A stretch of DNA of 64,000 bases from Corella eumyota (taxonomy: Eukaryota; Chordata; Ascidiacea; Phlebobranchia; Corellidae): NCBI GenBank assembly GCA_963082875.1, contig OY720097.1:19910501-19974500 (forward strand), in the 5' to 3' direction. Every line of letters begins with the position of its first letter. Position 1 is the stretch's first letter. Below, piece by piece: positions 14,901-25,800 of this stretch. The notes beneath the pieces are model-generated. The model saw only the letters and a list, made by a program, of their open reading frames with translations. It had not been told where the DNA came from and searched no databases. The translations under genes and the position numbers were made by a program.

Positions 14901-17900
14901 TAGGAATTGCTGTTTAAGTTTTGGGGTCTGATTACTATTATTGCCTTGTCTAAGTTCTGTTGAATAAAAGCTGATTATGCAAATTAAGCTGGTCTATGGT
15001 TTTTTAAATGGTTTAGTTACACAAGTTGCTTAATATTTTTTTCTATTGGATAGTCAAATATAATTAAATCTAATAAGAAAAAAATGTAGTTTATAAGCCT
15101 TGAACATAAAAAACTGCCATTTGTGGTGCATAGGAAAAATTTTGTTGTGACGTTTATATAAAAATATTTGCTTTTTTAGTAGTTTTATTTCTTATTTCTA
15201 TAAATATGAATTCAAAAATAAATTCTTATTGTTTTTAGATGTGTAGAGATAAATATAGAGAGTTGAGCATGGATTTAATGAACAAGGAATTAATCTTGAA
15301 ATTTATTGAAGTTCAAACTCTGTTGCTTGCTCCTATTTGCCCTCACGTTTGTGAATATATATGGGGACTTCTTAAAAAGGTGAGATATAAGATATAAACC
15401 AGTTTATTTAAATTTTTTGTCATAATTTATAAATGTATATAGTATTAAAAATTATTTAATTGTAAAAATATATATATTCTAACTTTTAATAAATCGACAT
15501 AGCGAGTATTAAGTAAAATATATTTATTTAAATGTTTTAAAATTTTTGTTTTTTGTTTTTTTTACTAGCGTTTATTAGTTTACCATTTTGTGTATATCAA
15601 ATTTTAAGACACCTGCAATAAAACAAATCAATGCTAAACTATTTATATCTGAGATTTAACATATTTTAACAACATTTTTAAACCATTTAAACTTTTTTTA
15701 AACAGCCCAACTCGGTGATGTATGCAAGTTGGCCACAAGTGGGCGAAATTGATTCAGTTTTGATCAAAGCTTCAGAGTATGTGATGACCACCGCTCATGA
15801 TCTTAGACTAAGACTTAAGAACAGACTTCTACAAGCTAAATCCAAGGTTGAATGATTTTTATTGTTTATGGTCTTATTAATATATATTATACATGTACTA
15901 TGTTATTATCTGCGATGTGGAAAGGTTGATTTTACAGCCTAAACATAGTGTTGTTACCCTGACTTCAGTCTCGAGTTGACCTTGGCAGTTCAGAATAATA
16001 TTAACTATTATATCTTGATCATTAAGCTGTTGATTAGTTTTTTGGCTTACGGAAGTAACTTACTTAAGGGCACTACAGCATAAGAGCAGTGGGGATTAAA
16101 CCTAGGACCACAGAAAAATATATAAAAAAATTAAACCACAGAAAAATAGATTTAATTTTTTGTAATTTTTTTTTAAAACTTACTTTAATTATTTACATAA
16201 AGAAAGTTGTTTTATTAAAACATAATGGACAAAATTTAAAAAAATTAAATTTAACTTTTTAGAAAAATGCTTTTCCTCCACCAACTCACTGCAATGTTTT
16301 TGTTGCCAAAACTTACCCAGAATGGCAGAAACTAACTCTTCAACTACTAAGGTTCGTTTATTAAACATTCAAGTAAATACTTTTATTTTTCCATATATAC
16401 TCCTGCAAAATGTATAGTTCTTATTTTAAAAATCAGGCTAAATATATTAAAAGTTGTTTTTGTTAGATTTTAATACTTTTAATTTTTAATATTTTTTTTA
16501 AGATTTTAATTTTAATTTTATAATAGGACCTTGTATGAGGAAAGTGAAAGTTCATTTCCAGACAACAAAGTAATTGCCACCAAGCTTAAGGGAGTAAATG
16601 AGTTGAAAAAGTACATAAAAAAGGTAAATTAAATTTATTTACATTTATTGATTTATTAATTGTATTTAACTCTTAGCTATTTGGTTTTGATATATTTGTG
16701 AATATAAATCTATATATATAATGGTTAATTATTAGGCCTTAAAAAATAAAAAAACTGCTGCTTGTGGTGCGTGGGTAAATTATCGAATTCATTTTGCTAG
16801 CGAGTTGACATTTAAAATGCAGCCTTAAAACAGGCAATTGAGTAGTTTATATAAATATTGAGTAATTCTTTTGTTATATTTTATTTGATTTTTTGTCATG
16901 CTTATTCAGATTATTTTAAGTGCATATTTGTCAATATTTTTAAGTGTTTTTTATTTTATTTAAGGTAATGCCATTTGTAGCTTCTGTTAAAGAAACAGCT
17001 TTAAAAAGTGGAGTTGAAGCTGCTCTTGCACTTTCTTCACCATTTGACGAGTTTAATGTTTTGACCGAAAATCAAATTTATTTTACTCAAACATTGGAGG
17101 TAAATTAATATTTTGTAATTTAAAAATTTTATTCTAACCTCTAGTTAATTATCTTAAGGTGCAAAACGTAAAATATATTTTTACTATGTATTTTAAAACT
17201 AAGGTGTGTTGTTAAATTTAATACTACTAACCTTTAATTTTATTTTACATTAATTATAAATATATGTTAAAAAAGGTTGTCAGTGGGAATCGAACACAGA
17301 AACTCATTTTGCTTGTTTTTAAAGTTTAAAATTTTCAGTTTTTACTTTTACTAAGTCCCGCACTACGATCGGAATTTAAATTGTAATATGGTTGCAACTG
17401 ATATTTGCCTGCAAGAATTCACCTGCGCACCACAAACGGCAGTTTTATGTAATTAGTAGGCCTATAAATTGGACATACATATAAATATATATTATACTAA
17501 GCTTCATTATATATAATAATAATTTGTATTTTAGTTGGATGGAGTAACAATCAAGTTTTCAAGTGAAGGAAACTCAAAAGTGCAGGAAGATTGTTGTCCG
17601 GGTCGACCTTTGTGCGAGTTCATTACAGTTCCCTCTGTTAATATTACTGTAAGTTATATGTAACCATATTATTTTTTTATTTAAAACTATCTGCATGTGA
17701 AATCTTGAGCTTTTTTTACTATATTAAAAAGTGTTTAAAATTTAATTAGGGACATAAACTTTTTGTTTTTTTGCCATATTTGTTGAAAAACGTTTTTTAA
17801 AGTTTTTTTTGTTAACATTAATTATATTTTTTAAATTTTACTGTATTATGTTCAATGTATATATTTATTCATATCCGATGTAAAAAGGCCATTTTTATGT

Positions 17901-19098
17901 CTTAAACAAAGAGTAACATTTGTTTATTTTGACATTTTAAATATTATAACAATTTTTCTGCTGATTGTTTTTGTCTTGGCAGAAGTTTGTAGCATTTATA
18001 GTACCTTATGCAAGGGTGCTATAGCATAAAAGCGTTGGAAATCAAACCCAAGATCTATGTAGTAAAGCCAGGTGTTTATGTAATAAAGCCAAGTGTGAAG
18101 GTTAAAATTAATTTTTTTTAGGCAATCAACCCTCAACCATCGAGTGCAAACTTCAGTTTTCAACTTCCAATCAGAAATGGGGATTCAGGAAAAAATGTTA
18201 AGATGAGGCTAAGAAAACTAAATCGAAACATCAAAGGTAAAAAATTAAAAATTCCAAATTTTTTTATTTTATATCTATATGTTTTACTGTATTTGTTTTT
18301 AAAATGTTCATACTGAAAATATTTTTAACTTAATTTTTTGAATATTTTAATCTAAATACTAAAACTAGTGTATTTTTGGTTACTTTTAATGTATTTTTTA
18401 CACATTTATTTGTTCTTAATTTGGTAAGGTTGACGTTTTGACTTGAACATGGAGTAACATAAGTTACCCTAACTCAGTCTTGAGTTGCTTTTGGCAGTTT
18501 GGGATATTATAGATTACAATTGCCTAATAATTTAGCTGCTGATTAAGTGTTGACTCAGCAAGATTTCAGATTATTTATAGTGCCTACTCAAGGGCGCTAC
18601 AACTTAAGAACATTGGGGATCAGACTCAGGACCTTGTGCGACAAAAGGTCCTGAGTCTGATCCCAAGTGTTTTACTGTATTTGTGTTTTACTGTATTTGT
18701 TTTTTTGTTTTTTTTTTGTTTTACTGTATTTGTTTTTTTAAGTGTTTTTTTTTTTTTTTTTGTTTTTTTTTTATTTGTTTTTTTCAATGTTTATACTGAA
18801 ATTATTTTTTATTTACTTTTTTATAATTTTAATCTAAATGCTAAAACTGTCATTTTTTTGTTAATTAAACATTTATTTTTATTTTTCAGATTCACATAAC
18901 CTCATTATTTTGAGATATGAAGATCCAGTAAAAGGACCTCGTATTCTACCAGAATATAATAACCCATTAAAAGGGAAAGTAGAGATTAAAGATACCGATA
19001 TATTTACAACTAATTTGGAAAATAATTCAGTAGAAATCAAATCTGATAGTGGTAATTGTGTTGATATTGCAAAAGTTATTATCTATATGGTTGAGTAA
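5962..19098 (+). CDS. LARS1: cytosolic leucyl-tRNA synthetase, 26 exons, complete
   Basis: Class I aminoacyl-tRNA synthetase that charges tRNA-Leu in the cytosol. The exons (5962-5991, 6558-6685, 7184-7355, 7804-7909, 8367-8557, 8917-9051, 9313-9422, 9524-9635, 9970-10128, 10498-10671, 11105-11254, 11549-11703, 12226-12374, 12660-12798, 13078-13220, 13471-13598, 14021-14084, 14572-14846, 15239-15379, 15706-15846, 16263-16351, 16527-16623, 16965-17099, 17535-17648, 18122-18236, 18890-19098) sum to 3561 nt, or 1186 aa; human LARS1 is about 1176 aa. The HIGH motif appears as HLGH (residues 72-75) in [16 protein letters not shown]1 editing domain follows, with [12 protein letters not shown] and [20 protein letters not shown] is at 727-731 and is split by intron 16. 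The C-terminal anticodon-binding and eukaryote-specific extensions are present. The start is the first ATG of a 10-residue exon ([10 protein letters not shown]). Introns hold many SINE copies. Confidence 0.97.
6167..6466 (+). mobile_element. tRNA-derived SINE, near full length
   Basis: The head resembles a tRNA with RNA polymerase III boxes: A-box-like GTGGTGTAGTGGTAAAG and B-box-like GGTCCTGGGTTTAATCTCC. The body includes CTGCTGAGCCAGCACTTAAT and GTTACTCTATGTTTAAGTCG, and the copy ends in CACATCGAGGATAA followed by an A-run. About 300 bp. This is the best copy in the window and serves as reference for the others. Confidence 0.85.
6822..7090 (+). mobile_element. tRNA-derived SINE, LARS1 intron 2
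   Basis: Second copy of the family. It starts GACTGACAGCATGGTATAG and ends CTACATCAAGGATAAATAAA. It shares the body segments GAGTAAAGCGCTATAAACGG and TGCTGAGCCAGCACTTAAT with the 6167 copy. Confidence 0.85.
7404..7686 (+). mobile_element. tRNA-derived SINE, LARS1 intron 3
   Basis: Head GACCAGCAGCGTAGTGTAG, B-box-like GGTCTTGGGTTTGATACC, body GCTAAGCCAGCACTTAATAA, end CACATCGATGATAAATATG. Full-length copy. Confidence 0.85.
8042..8315 (-). mobile_element. tRNA-derived SINE, LARS1 intron 4
   Basis: Minus-strand copy. The complement of the tail lies at 8042 and the tRNA-like head (complement of CAGTGTGGTGTAGTGATAAA) lies near 8313. Full length. Confidence 0.85.
8625..8835 (+). repeat. degenerate SINE copy, LARS1 intron 5
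   Basis: A diverged copy keeps GAGGTCCTTGGTTTGATTCC (B box) and the CCAAACTGCCAAAGTCAACT body segment. It has lost most of the A-box part. Confidence 0.6.
10708..10977 (-). mobile_element. tRNA-derived SINE, LARS1 intron 10
   Basis: Minus-strand copy running from the tail complement TTGATGTGGAAAGCTCAACT to the head complement GTCTTGATCACTATATGCCA. Moderately diverged. Confidence 0.78.
11810..11930 (-). repeat. second dispersed short repeat, LARS1 intron 12
   Basis: Shares the stretch CACCACAAACG(A/G)CAGTTTT followed by TATAAATTG(T/G)ACATACATAT and an ACTAAGCTT(T/C)ATTATATATA end with 17393-17520. It differs from the tRNA-derived SINE. Orientation is arbitrary. Confidence 0.6.
13690..13955 (+). 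mobile_element. degenerate tRNA-derived SINE, LARS1 intron 16
   Basis: Retains GGTTCTTGGTTTAATCCTTG (B box), TAAGGCACTATAAATAGTA, CTGCTGAGCC, TCTCTATGTTTAGGCC and an ACATTAAGGATAAATAAA end. Diverged but close to full length. Confidence 0.75.
15912..16112 (-). mobile_element. tRNA-derived SINE, 5'-truncated, LARS1 intron 20
   Basis: Minus-strand copy from the tail complement GCGATGTGGAAAGGTTGA to the B-box complement GGGGATTAAACCTAGGACC. The A-box head is missing. Confidence 0.75.
16705..16800 (+). repeat. second dispersed short repeat, LARS1 intron 22
   Basis: Inverted relative to the 11810 and 17393 copies. TATATATAATGG, ATTAGGCCT and AAACTGCTGCTTGTGGTGCG match their complement. A shorter fragment with ACTGCCATTTGTGGTGCATA lies at about 15110-15135. 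Confidence 0.5.
17393..17520 (-). repeat. second dispersed short repeat, LARS1 intron 23
   Basis: Copy of the family at 11810-11930. It shares GCACCACAAACGGCAGTTTT, TATAAATTGGACATACATAT and ACTAAGCTTCATTATATATA. No open frame and no pol III boxes are obvious. Confidence 0.6.
17875..18095 (-). repeat. degenerate SINE, LARS1 intron 24
   Basis: Minus-strand, diverged copy. Recognisable parts are the tail complement CCGATGTAAAAAGGCC, AAGGGTGCTATAGCATAAAAG, and the B-box complement GGAAATCAAACCCAAGATC. Confidence 0.65.
18425..18665 (-). mobile_element. SINE with foldback at its head, LARS1 intron 25
   Basis: Minus-strand copy of the SINE up to its B-box complement. The sequence then turns back on itself: GGGATCAGACTCAGGACCTT (about 18616-18635) and AAGGTCCTGAGTCTGATCCC (about 18644-18663) are exact complements around an 8-nt centre. 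The B-box region is therefore present in both orientations, as a 20-bp-arm hairpin. Confidence 0.8.
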
Positions 19099-20260
19099 GG
19101 AAAATGTATGTATATTTTCAAGATGGCATTTGTTATATTAATAACTCATTTAAGCATCTTAAATCATAGAAAAACAAGAAAAAAAATCAAAAAAAATGTT
19201 TTATTTAAAAAAATAAATAAAGTTTAATATTTTAAAAACTATTTAATATTTATTGTGTAATGCATTTTCATGGGCGTATTCTTAAAAGGTTTTTTATATT
19301 CTCTTTCTTTATTGGACAGTTTTTTTTTTAAATTAGGTAAATTTTTGTAAAAAATTATAAAAATTAATTTTTTGAAAACTAATACGGTGTTGTTTAATGT
19401 TATGTGGTGAAGTTTTATTAAGATAATGTTACATCATTATCATATTGTAACAAGTTTGTCAATAAATTAGGTTCATATAGACGTTGTGTTTTATGATTAA
19501 ATTAAAGTATTTATAATTTTAAAACAAATTTTATTAATATTGTTTAAATTTTTTTTTTAAATTTTGTTACGTAAAAGGAGAAAAATATTTAATTTTTAAA
19601 TCGTCTTAAAATGACTTTTTAATTATTAAAAACTTCCTAATTTAACAAAGAAGTTTTTACTTAATTTGTTTAAATTAAAATTAAGCTGTTAATTATAAAT
19701 CGTTCAGTTCGGTTTTTTATTTAGAAAAATAATTGTAAATAATTAAAATTGATATTTGAAAAGAAATTAAATATTAATACTGGTTTGGAAATCGGGTTTC
19801 GATTTGGTCATTTAATAATTTATTCGTACAAAACAGTTTTAAAAACATTTTAAGCATATAATTAATTTAAAATGTGAATTAAATGAATTTAATCGTCAAA
19901 AAAAACAAATAAAAGTTATTAAATTTTTCGAAATTTAGAATTTTATAAAAAAAATCGTTTTTTAAATAATTAGTCATTATGTTATTAAAACGAAATACTA
20001 AACGTTATAATTATTTAACATATTAATTATTAAATAGATCTCTTTAAAAATATAGTATTCGTTTGGTCAAGGTTAGCAAAAAAGGTCATTTCTATTTTAA
20101 TTGCCAAAGTCGTATAAAAAGCAAATTTGTTGGTATATTAAACCAGTCTTATAGTAAACTGTTTAAATAAATCAAGACTAATTGTAATAGTAGGGTCGCT
20201 AGTTAGATTATGAATTGAACTTAAACAATTTGGTAAAGTTGGTTGAACTATAACGTAACA
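19099..20260. other. intergenic: LARS1 3' UTR and ASIC-like gene 5' flank
   Basis: Overlapping AATAAA signals at 19212-19221 lie about 115 bp after the LARS1 stop and probably direct its polyadenylation. The rest is extremely AT-rich with no recognisable open frame, repeat or RNA. The ASIC-like promoter must lie here, but no specific element is identifiable. Confidence 0.6.
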
Positions 20261-23200
20261 ATGTTTGATTCATTAAAACAATTGATTCTTGATTTTGCGC
20301 GAAAAACAACCTGCCATGGCTTATCACAAATTCTGCAGCCGGATAGACGGCAAATATATAGGTAAGAATTAAGATTTAAACTAATAAAACATTATATAGT
20401 AAATGCATAGGCAACCAAATCTAAATTTACTACAATTTACAGAAAAATAATACATATTTTGAAACGTAGCTTACCTTTTAATAAAATTTACATAATATAA
20501 AACTAGAAGATACATTATCCAAATGTTAACTTCTTTTATTAATTTATACTTGTTTTATTTTTTAGGGTGATGTGGTTCTTTCTAGTGTGTGGTTTAACTG
20601 GGGGTGTTACGTGGCAGCTTACAGCAGCTATTAACGAATATGCTCGTTATTCAACAAGTACTGATATACAAGAAGAATATGCCTCTGCAATTCGGTTCCC
20701 AGCAGTTACTATTTGCAATTTAAACAGGTATTAGTTATTTGGCTAAAAATGTGCTACTTTTATAATTCAAATCATTCATTTTTGTGTTAGGATTTCTTTA
20801 AATTGATGTTTTTCGTTGCTAGATTTTTTGGAATTGAAACTAAGTTAGAATTAGAAGCAGTTGATGCTATGATTCGAGCTAGTTCTCCATACCGAGATCG
20901 GTAAGTTATTTTTAAGCTAATTTGTTAGTTAGTTAGTTAGGAGGTAAAATAACTAAGTTTCCATTTTTCGGTTTATTCTTATAGCAGTGGAATTTTGGGA
21001 GGCTATGCATTTGTGGTGCGTTTAAGCTATCTGTAACGGCCAGTTTTGGCCTTATCAAAACTTTTTGGCTGGCTCCTAATTTGATGCCATAACTGGTATA
21101 CCACACTACTAGTCATTTTTCTAACTAGCTTTATTTTTTAGTAAGTTTGATGCTTGGTGGAATGAAGAGGTCAGAAAATTTTACGAAACAAGAGAAGGTG
21201 AATTCTACTTAAGTGAAGAATTATATAGTAAAGGATGGCAACTAAACGATCGTACTTTAACCCACTGTTTATTCCAACAAAAAAGATGTTCAATAAGGGT
21301 AATTATGTCAAAGATTTTTAAATTGAATAAACGTTATTTTGGTGTGATCTTTGTTTATTAACCATAAAATATATCTAATAATCTTATTGTTTTACTAAGG
21401 GCTTAATAAAAACTGTTTAAAAACTTTATATTTTTTTTTGTTTTTTATAACACTTGTTGTTTAACTTTTTATAGAATTTCACTCGAGTTATTACACCAAT
21501 GGGAATGTGCTACAGCTTTACAACAAACGAAACTTTGGTTCAAAATGTACCAGGAAGTGGCCATGGATTGGTTGTTCATCTGGATATTAACCAAGTTAGT
21601 TGCTTATATTTAATGGGTTTTTAAAATGGTATGCAAGGGGTGTTGTTTAGAATTTTTGTTTAAATTGAGGTTAAATATATAGCTTAATACTAACAAAGAA
21701 ATATAACCTAGATTTTTAAATATGATTTAAATATATAGCTTGATCCTTATCATAGGCTTATAATTACCGTTCTATTTATTTTTGAAAGTAATTGGCAAAT
21801 TAGAATTTTTTTAAAAATTTTTTAAAGATGTAAATTATAAAGCCTTTAAACACTTATAAATATAAACCTAAAATACAAACCGACTTTAACTTTTACTTTA
21901 TTATTGTAGTTTGAATACAGTGAACACCCCGAATACGGTAACTCAGATGCGGGAGTTAAACTTCACATACATAACCACAACGAACCTTCAGAAGTTGAAA
22001 GTTTTGGTCTGGCTGTTCCAAGTGGCCACGGAGCTCATGTTGTTTTAAGGAAAACTTTGGTAAGTTGGTGATAGCTTGTGGTGTCATATTTTTTGTATGT
22101 TTTAATATTTTAATTAACTTGATATGTCATCAAGTTTGTTTTTACAGTTCACATATGCATTTTTAAATCATCATATGGGTTGTGTGACAAAGGTAATTTG
22201 GTTGGAAAATGTGTGCAAATGTGCCTTGTGTTAAATATTATAAACGCTATAAACTTAAACTTGTGAGCAAATAATTTGGCATTGGTGCGGTTCGAACCCA
22301 CAACTTTTCAGCAAATAATCGGATGCTTTAAAAAATAAACTTAATTTTATACTACTTCATCAAGCTGTAGTTGCTATACAGTTCATAGCATGGTTTTCGA
22401 AACTGCTAAAGGCAACTTGAGACTGGGTTGAAGTAACAAATGTTACTCTATGTTTAGGTCATAAAGTCGACCCTTATCCATCGAAGATAATAAATATAAA
22501 AAATAATTACAAAAATGTGATTTATCACCACAGTAATGTTGTATTAAAATCTTCTTTTAAAATTTAGCGAGACCTGATGTACAAACCGTGGGGTATATGC
22601 TCACTTGAAGATAAGAAATTAAATTATCATGATCACTATAGTACTGCAGCCTGTATGAGAGAATGCAGGTACTTATTGAACACTTTTGGGTTTATTTTGG
22701 GTTTAAAACAGCTTATTGGCAGATTAGTATCAAGTTTATTTTATTGATTTTAGATTAAATTACGGTCTGTTTTGAAATGCCACTGTTAGACTCAATATTT
22801 CGTGTTTTATATGTGATTCTATCATGTTTAAAGCTGTGTCCTTAACTTTATTTAGTTTTTTCACAACAAAAGTTAACAACAATTTTAATATAAACCACCT
22901 AATGTATAAAGTTAAATCTCCATACCTTCACCATCACTTACCTAACTTAACTTTATACCTGTAATTTTTTTACCGTTTTACGGCATGTCTTATTTAGTTT
23001 ACCATAAATAATTTTGTTCATGTAGGTACACTTTCATTATTAACAAATGTGGTTGTCGTCCACACTGGGCAACCGAGGTTTATGACGTCATAGAGTGTGG
23101 TGGTTGGAATATTTTGAATTGTTCTGGAGAGGCTGAAGGTAAAATTTTAACTATTCTTATAAACAGACTGATGCGATATTGCCTAACTTTTATATCAGAT

Positions 23201-24683
23201 ATTCTTTTTACTAGTTACATTAGGTTAAAAAAATCAATTATTTGATGGTAGCAATATGTCGTATATTTTGTCATTTTTTTGTTCTTGATGTGGGAAGGCC
23301 GACTTCTCTTTCTTAACATAGAGTAACATCCGTTACCCCGACCTAGTGGGTCTCGGGTTACCTTTGACAGTTTGGAATATTATTGATTTTAATTGTCTTA
23401 TATTTGTACTGGTGATTAAAAGTTGGCCTAGCAGGAGTTCATACCGTTTATAGCCTTCTACTTAACGGTGCCAAAGCATGGGACCTATTTGAATTTTATT
23501 TAAAATTACATTTTTCAGCTACATTTTCAAGTCAGTACTCTATGAGGTCTTGTTCTTGTAACGAACCTTGTAAATTTGTTGCTTACGATCCGAAGGTTTT
23601 TTACACAACTTTTCCTAGCGTGCAAGCTGGTGAAGTGTTTTACAACATGATGTTGGATGATACTATCGACGAAAGTAAATTTCAAATTAAAAAAAAATAA
23701 AAAAAACACTTTTTGTAAGAATTTAAATTTTATTTTATTTTAAATAGAAATATATATTTTTGATACCCTAAAATTGTAAATGGTAGGATCTAACTTTTTT
23801 GGTATTTTTGTTTTAGCTCAAGAAATATTATTCGGCAATATTAAGGAAATCGACCCAGGGCTTGTTCATTTAAAGGAATATCGTGAAAATCATTTAATGC
23901 TGGATATTTATTACGATTCACTGAGTTTTATGCACATGCAACAATCAAAAAGAGTTACAGAAATCAGCCTTATGAGTAAGATAATAAAACCTGCAAATAT
24001 ATTTACATTAAAACAATTTGCTTTAACTATTTACTTATTGATTACTATGTTTGATTTATTATAAGGTTTTTATCCATGTTTTACCTAGTTTATGGAAGTT
24101 ATAACTGATGTGTGCTTAGTTTTTTTATTATTTAGTTGTATTTAGGTAACGTTGGCGGTTTACTTGGCTTATGGTTGGGCATCAGTATTGTTACTGTCAG
24201 CGAGTTTATTCAACTTGTATTCCAGTTTTTGAAAGAATGGTGGAGACTAAGAACTGTTATAGCTCCAGTGGTAAGCTTACCTAAAAAAATTAACATATTT
24301 TGGTCTTGTAAGTAGTATTTTGTCATTTCATGTTAAAACTACAAGCGTTTTCTTTTGACGTACTTTAAGCATTAAACTCAATTTTAGGTTTTCATAGGTA
24401 CTTTTGTTTTTAGTGTTTTGGACATTGTAAAAAACTGTTAGCATTTTTTGTGTTTTCTTAAATCAAAATAGGGCTAACCTTTGTTTATTTTTTAAAGATT
24501 GAAAAGGCGAAGTTTTTTGTTCTGGCAACCAAAATGAGCGCTTTAAAAAGACAAGAAGCAGAAAAAGCGCGCGTTAAGCAAGAAGAAGAAGCTGGCCAAA
24601 TACCAATACAGGATAAACCATGGACTAAAGCTGTGGATTTGCCAGCTTTTGAGACTGTTAGTGAAGCTGTTAGCTTAGAGTAG
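20261..24683 (+). CDS. acid-sensing (ASIC-like) DEG/ENaC sodium channel, 13 exons, complete
   Basis: Exons 20261-20361, 20566-20727, 20823-20900, 21142-21298, 21475-21594, 21910-22059, 22148-22192, 22568-22668, 23026-23138, 23519-23674, 23817-23975, 24146-24270 and 24498-24683 give 550 aa. The order is typical of DEG/ENaC channels. The cytosolic N-terminus carries the gating His-Gly pair (H19-G20 in KTTCHGLSQ), then TM1 ([16 protein letters not shown]). The large Cys-rich ectodomain includes [38 protein letters not shown] and CSCNEPC. The second membrane segment is [18 protein letters not shown], and a charged cytosolic tail follows. By family, these are trimeric Na+ channels, often proton-gated. 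The selectivity-filter triplet reads G-I-S (459-461), where ASICs have G-A-S. Overlapping AATAAA signals lie at 24722-24731. Proton gating is inferred, not shown. Confidence 0.93.
22375..22500 (+). repeat. SINE 3' half in ASIC-like intron 7
   Basis: Contains GAAACTGCTAAAGGCAACTT, GAGACTGGGTTGAAGTAACA, TTACTCTATGTTTAGGTC and CCATCGAAGATAATAAATA. A perfect B-box-like GGTTCGAACCC lies 70-90 bp upstream (about 22288-22298) and may belong to the head of the same or another copy. Confidence 0.65.
23283..23490 (-). mobile_element. tRNA-derived SINE, truncated, ASIC-like intron 9
   Basis: Minus-strand copy: tail complement TTGATGTGGGAAGGCCGACT, then ATAGAGTAACATCCGTTACC, CAGTTTGGAATATTATTGA and AGTTCATACCGTTTATAGCC. 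The tRNA-like head is missing. Confidence 0.75.
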
Positions 24684-24702
24684 AATACCAATACGTCTTT
24701 CA

Positions 24703-25080
24703 ATGTTAACTAGATTTATTTAATAAATAAAATATGGTTCGAAATTATTTGTTTATTTTTAAAAACTATTAATAAATAAAGTTACGCATAAACAATACTT
24801 AATTATAAATATTAACTAAATTAATAAATCAAATATTACGTATTTAGTTATAAAACTAAAATCATATTAAATGATTGTACTAAAAAAATTTCAAAACAAA
24901 ATTATTTTAAATGTTTTTAAAAAAAAATCCTTTTTAAGTAATTAATATTATAATATAAAACTGTTACGTTTATAATAAAAAACTATTTATTATGTTTTAT
25001 AAAAACATAATAATAAAAATATTCACAATAACAACACGTTTTGAAATCTAAGATTTCGAAGCATAATAATTATTACAACA
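24703..25080. mobile_element. short AT-rich repeat with inverted ends (possible MITE), downstream of ASIC-like gene
   Basis: Begins ACTAGATTTATTTAATAAAT and TATGGTTCGAAAT and ends AAATCTAAGATTTCGAAGCAT. The outer ATGGTTCGAAAT and the terminal ATTTCGAAGCAT are near-complements. The same left end occurs at about 38326, 39028 and 39763, and the same right end at about 40980. It looks like a compact version of the larger 38.3-41.05 kb repeat block. No coding capacity. Confidence 0.55.
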
Positions 25081-25120
25081 AAAATAATCCCGACTAGTAA
25101 GGACGTAGTAAAAAAAATTT

Positions 25121-25800
25121 GAAATGTTACGAATAAAAGCGTAATTCGTTTCAGGCAATCAGCGCCGAAGTTAGCGAAGCGCAGAATTTAAGAGAAGCGC
25201 TTTTAGGTTTTGTGTTAAATCATGTGGTATATAGTTTAATAGTAAGTTTATAAAGCTAATATTTACTTAAATATTTAAAATTAATAAAGTTTTCTATTTT
25301 AAATTGTTTCGTAAGATAACAACGTTGTTAGTTTTTTATAATTTGATTAGTCAAGAAACTATTTCTTTATACGCCTTTAGCATAATGCGTTGCGGATGAA
25401 TACAACTGACGTCACAACTTGACTTCTTGGATCGGCTTGTCCGCCATTAAGTTTAAGTTAGTCTGTGTTCAGGATGTTTGTTTTATGTTTTAGCTAAGTT
25501 GAGAGTTTAAGCCATGTCGAAAGCGTCTTTAGAACGAAGCCATCTTTTTCTTTAGCAAATCGAGTTAAGTGAATTATTTTATAATTTTTAGTAGTTATTT
25601 TTTTAGTGTATATGGTGTTGTTTAATTGGTTATGCAGTGCGTTAGGGGTAGGATCGTGCGCGTATCGATACATTCGTTGTTTTAATGTTTGGCGTATTGC
25701 GTTTAACAGTCCGCGTATTTATTAAACAACACTATTTGAAAGCGTATCTATAAATAATACCTAACTAAACATTTTAACTGCCCCCAGTTTATATTTGCAG
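25121..25800 (+). promoter_or_regulatory. candidate promoter region before the exon-like array
   Basis: Base composition changes from AT-rich to mixed with many CpGs. A perfect cAMP-response element TGACGTCA lies at 25407-25414, and a YY1-like CCGCCATT at about 25441. The ATG in GCCATGTCGAAAGC (about 25513) opens only a 14-codon frame. No TATA box is convincing. Promoter function is inferred from these two motifs and from the position upstream of the array. Confidence 0.35.
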
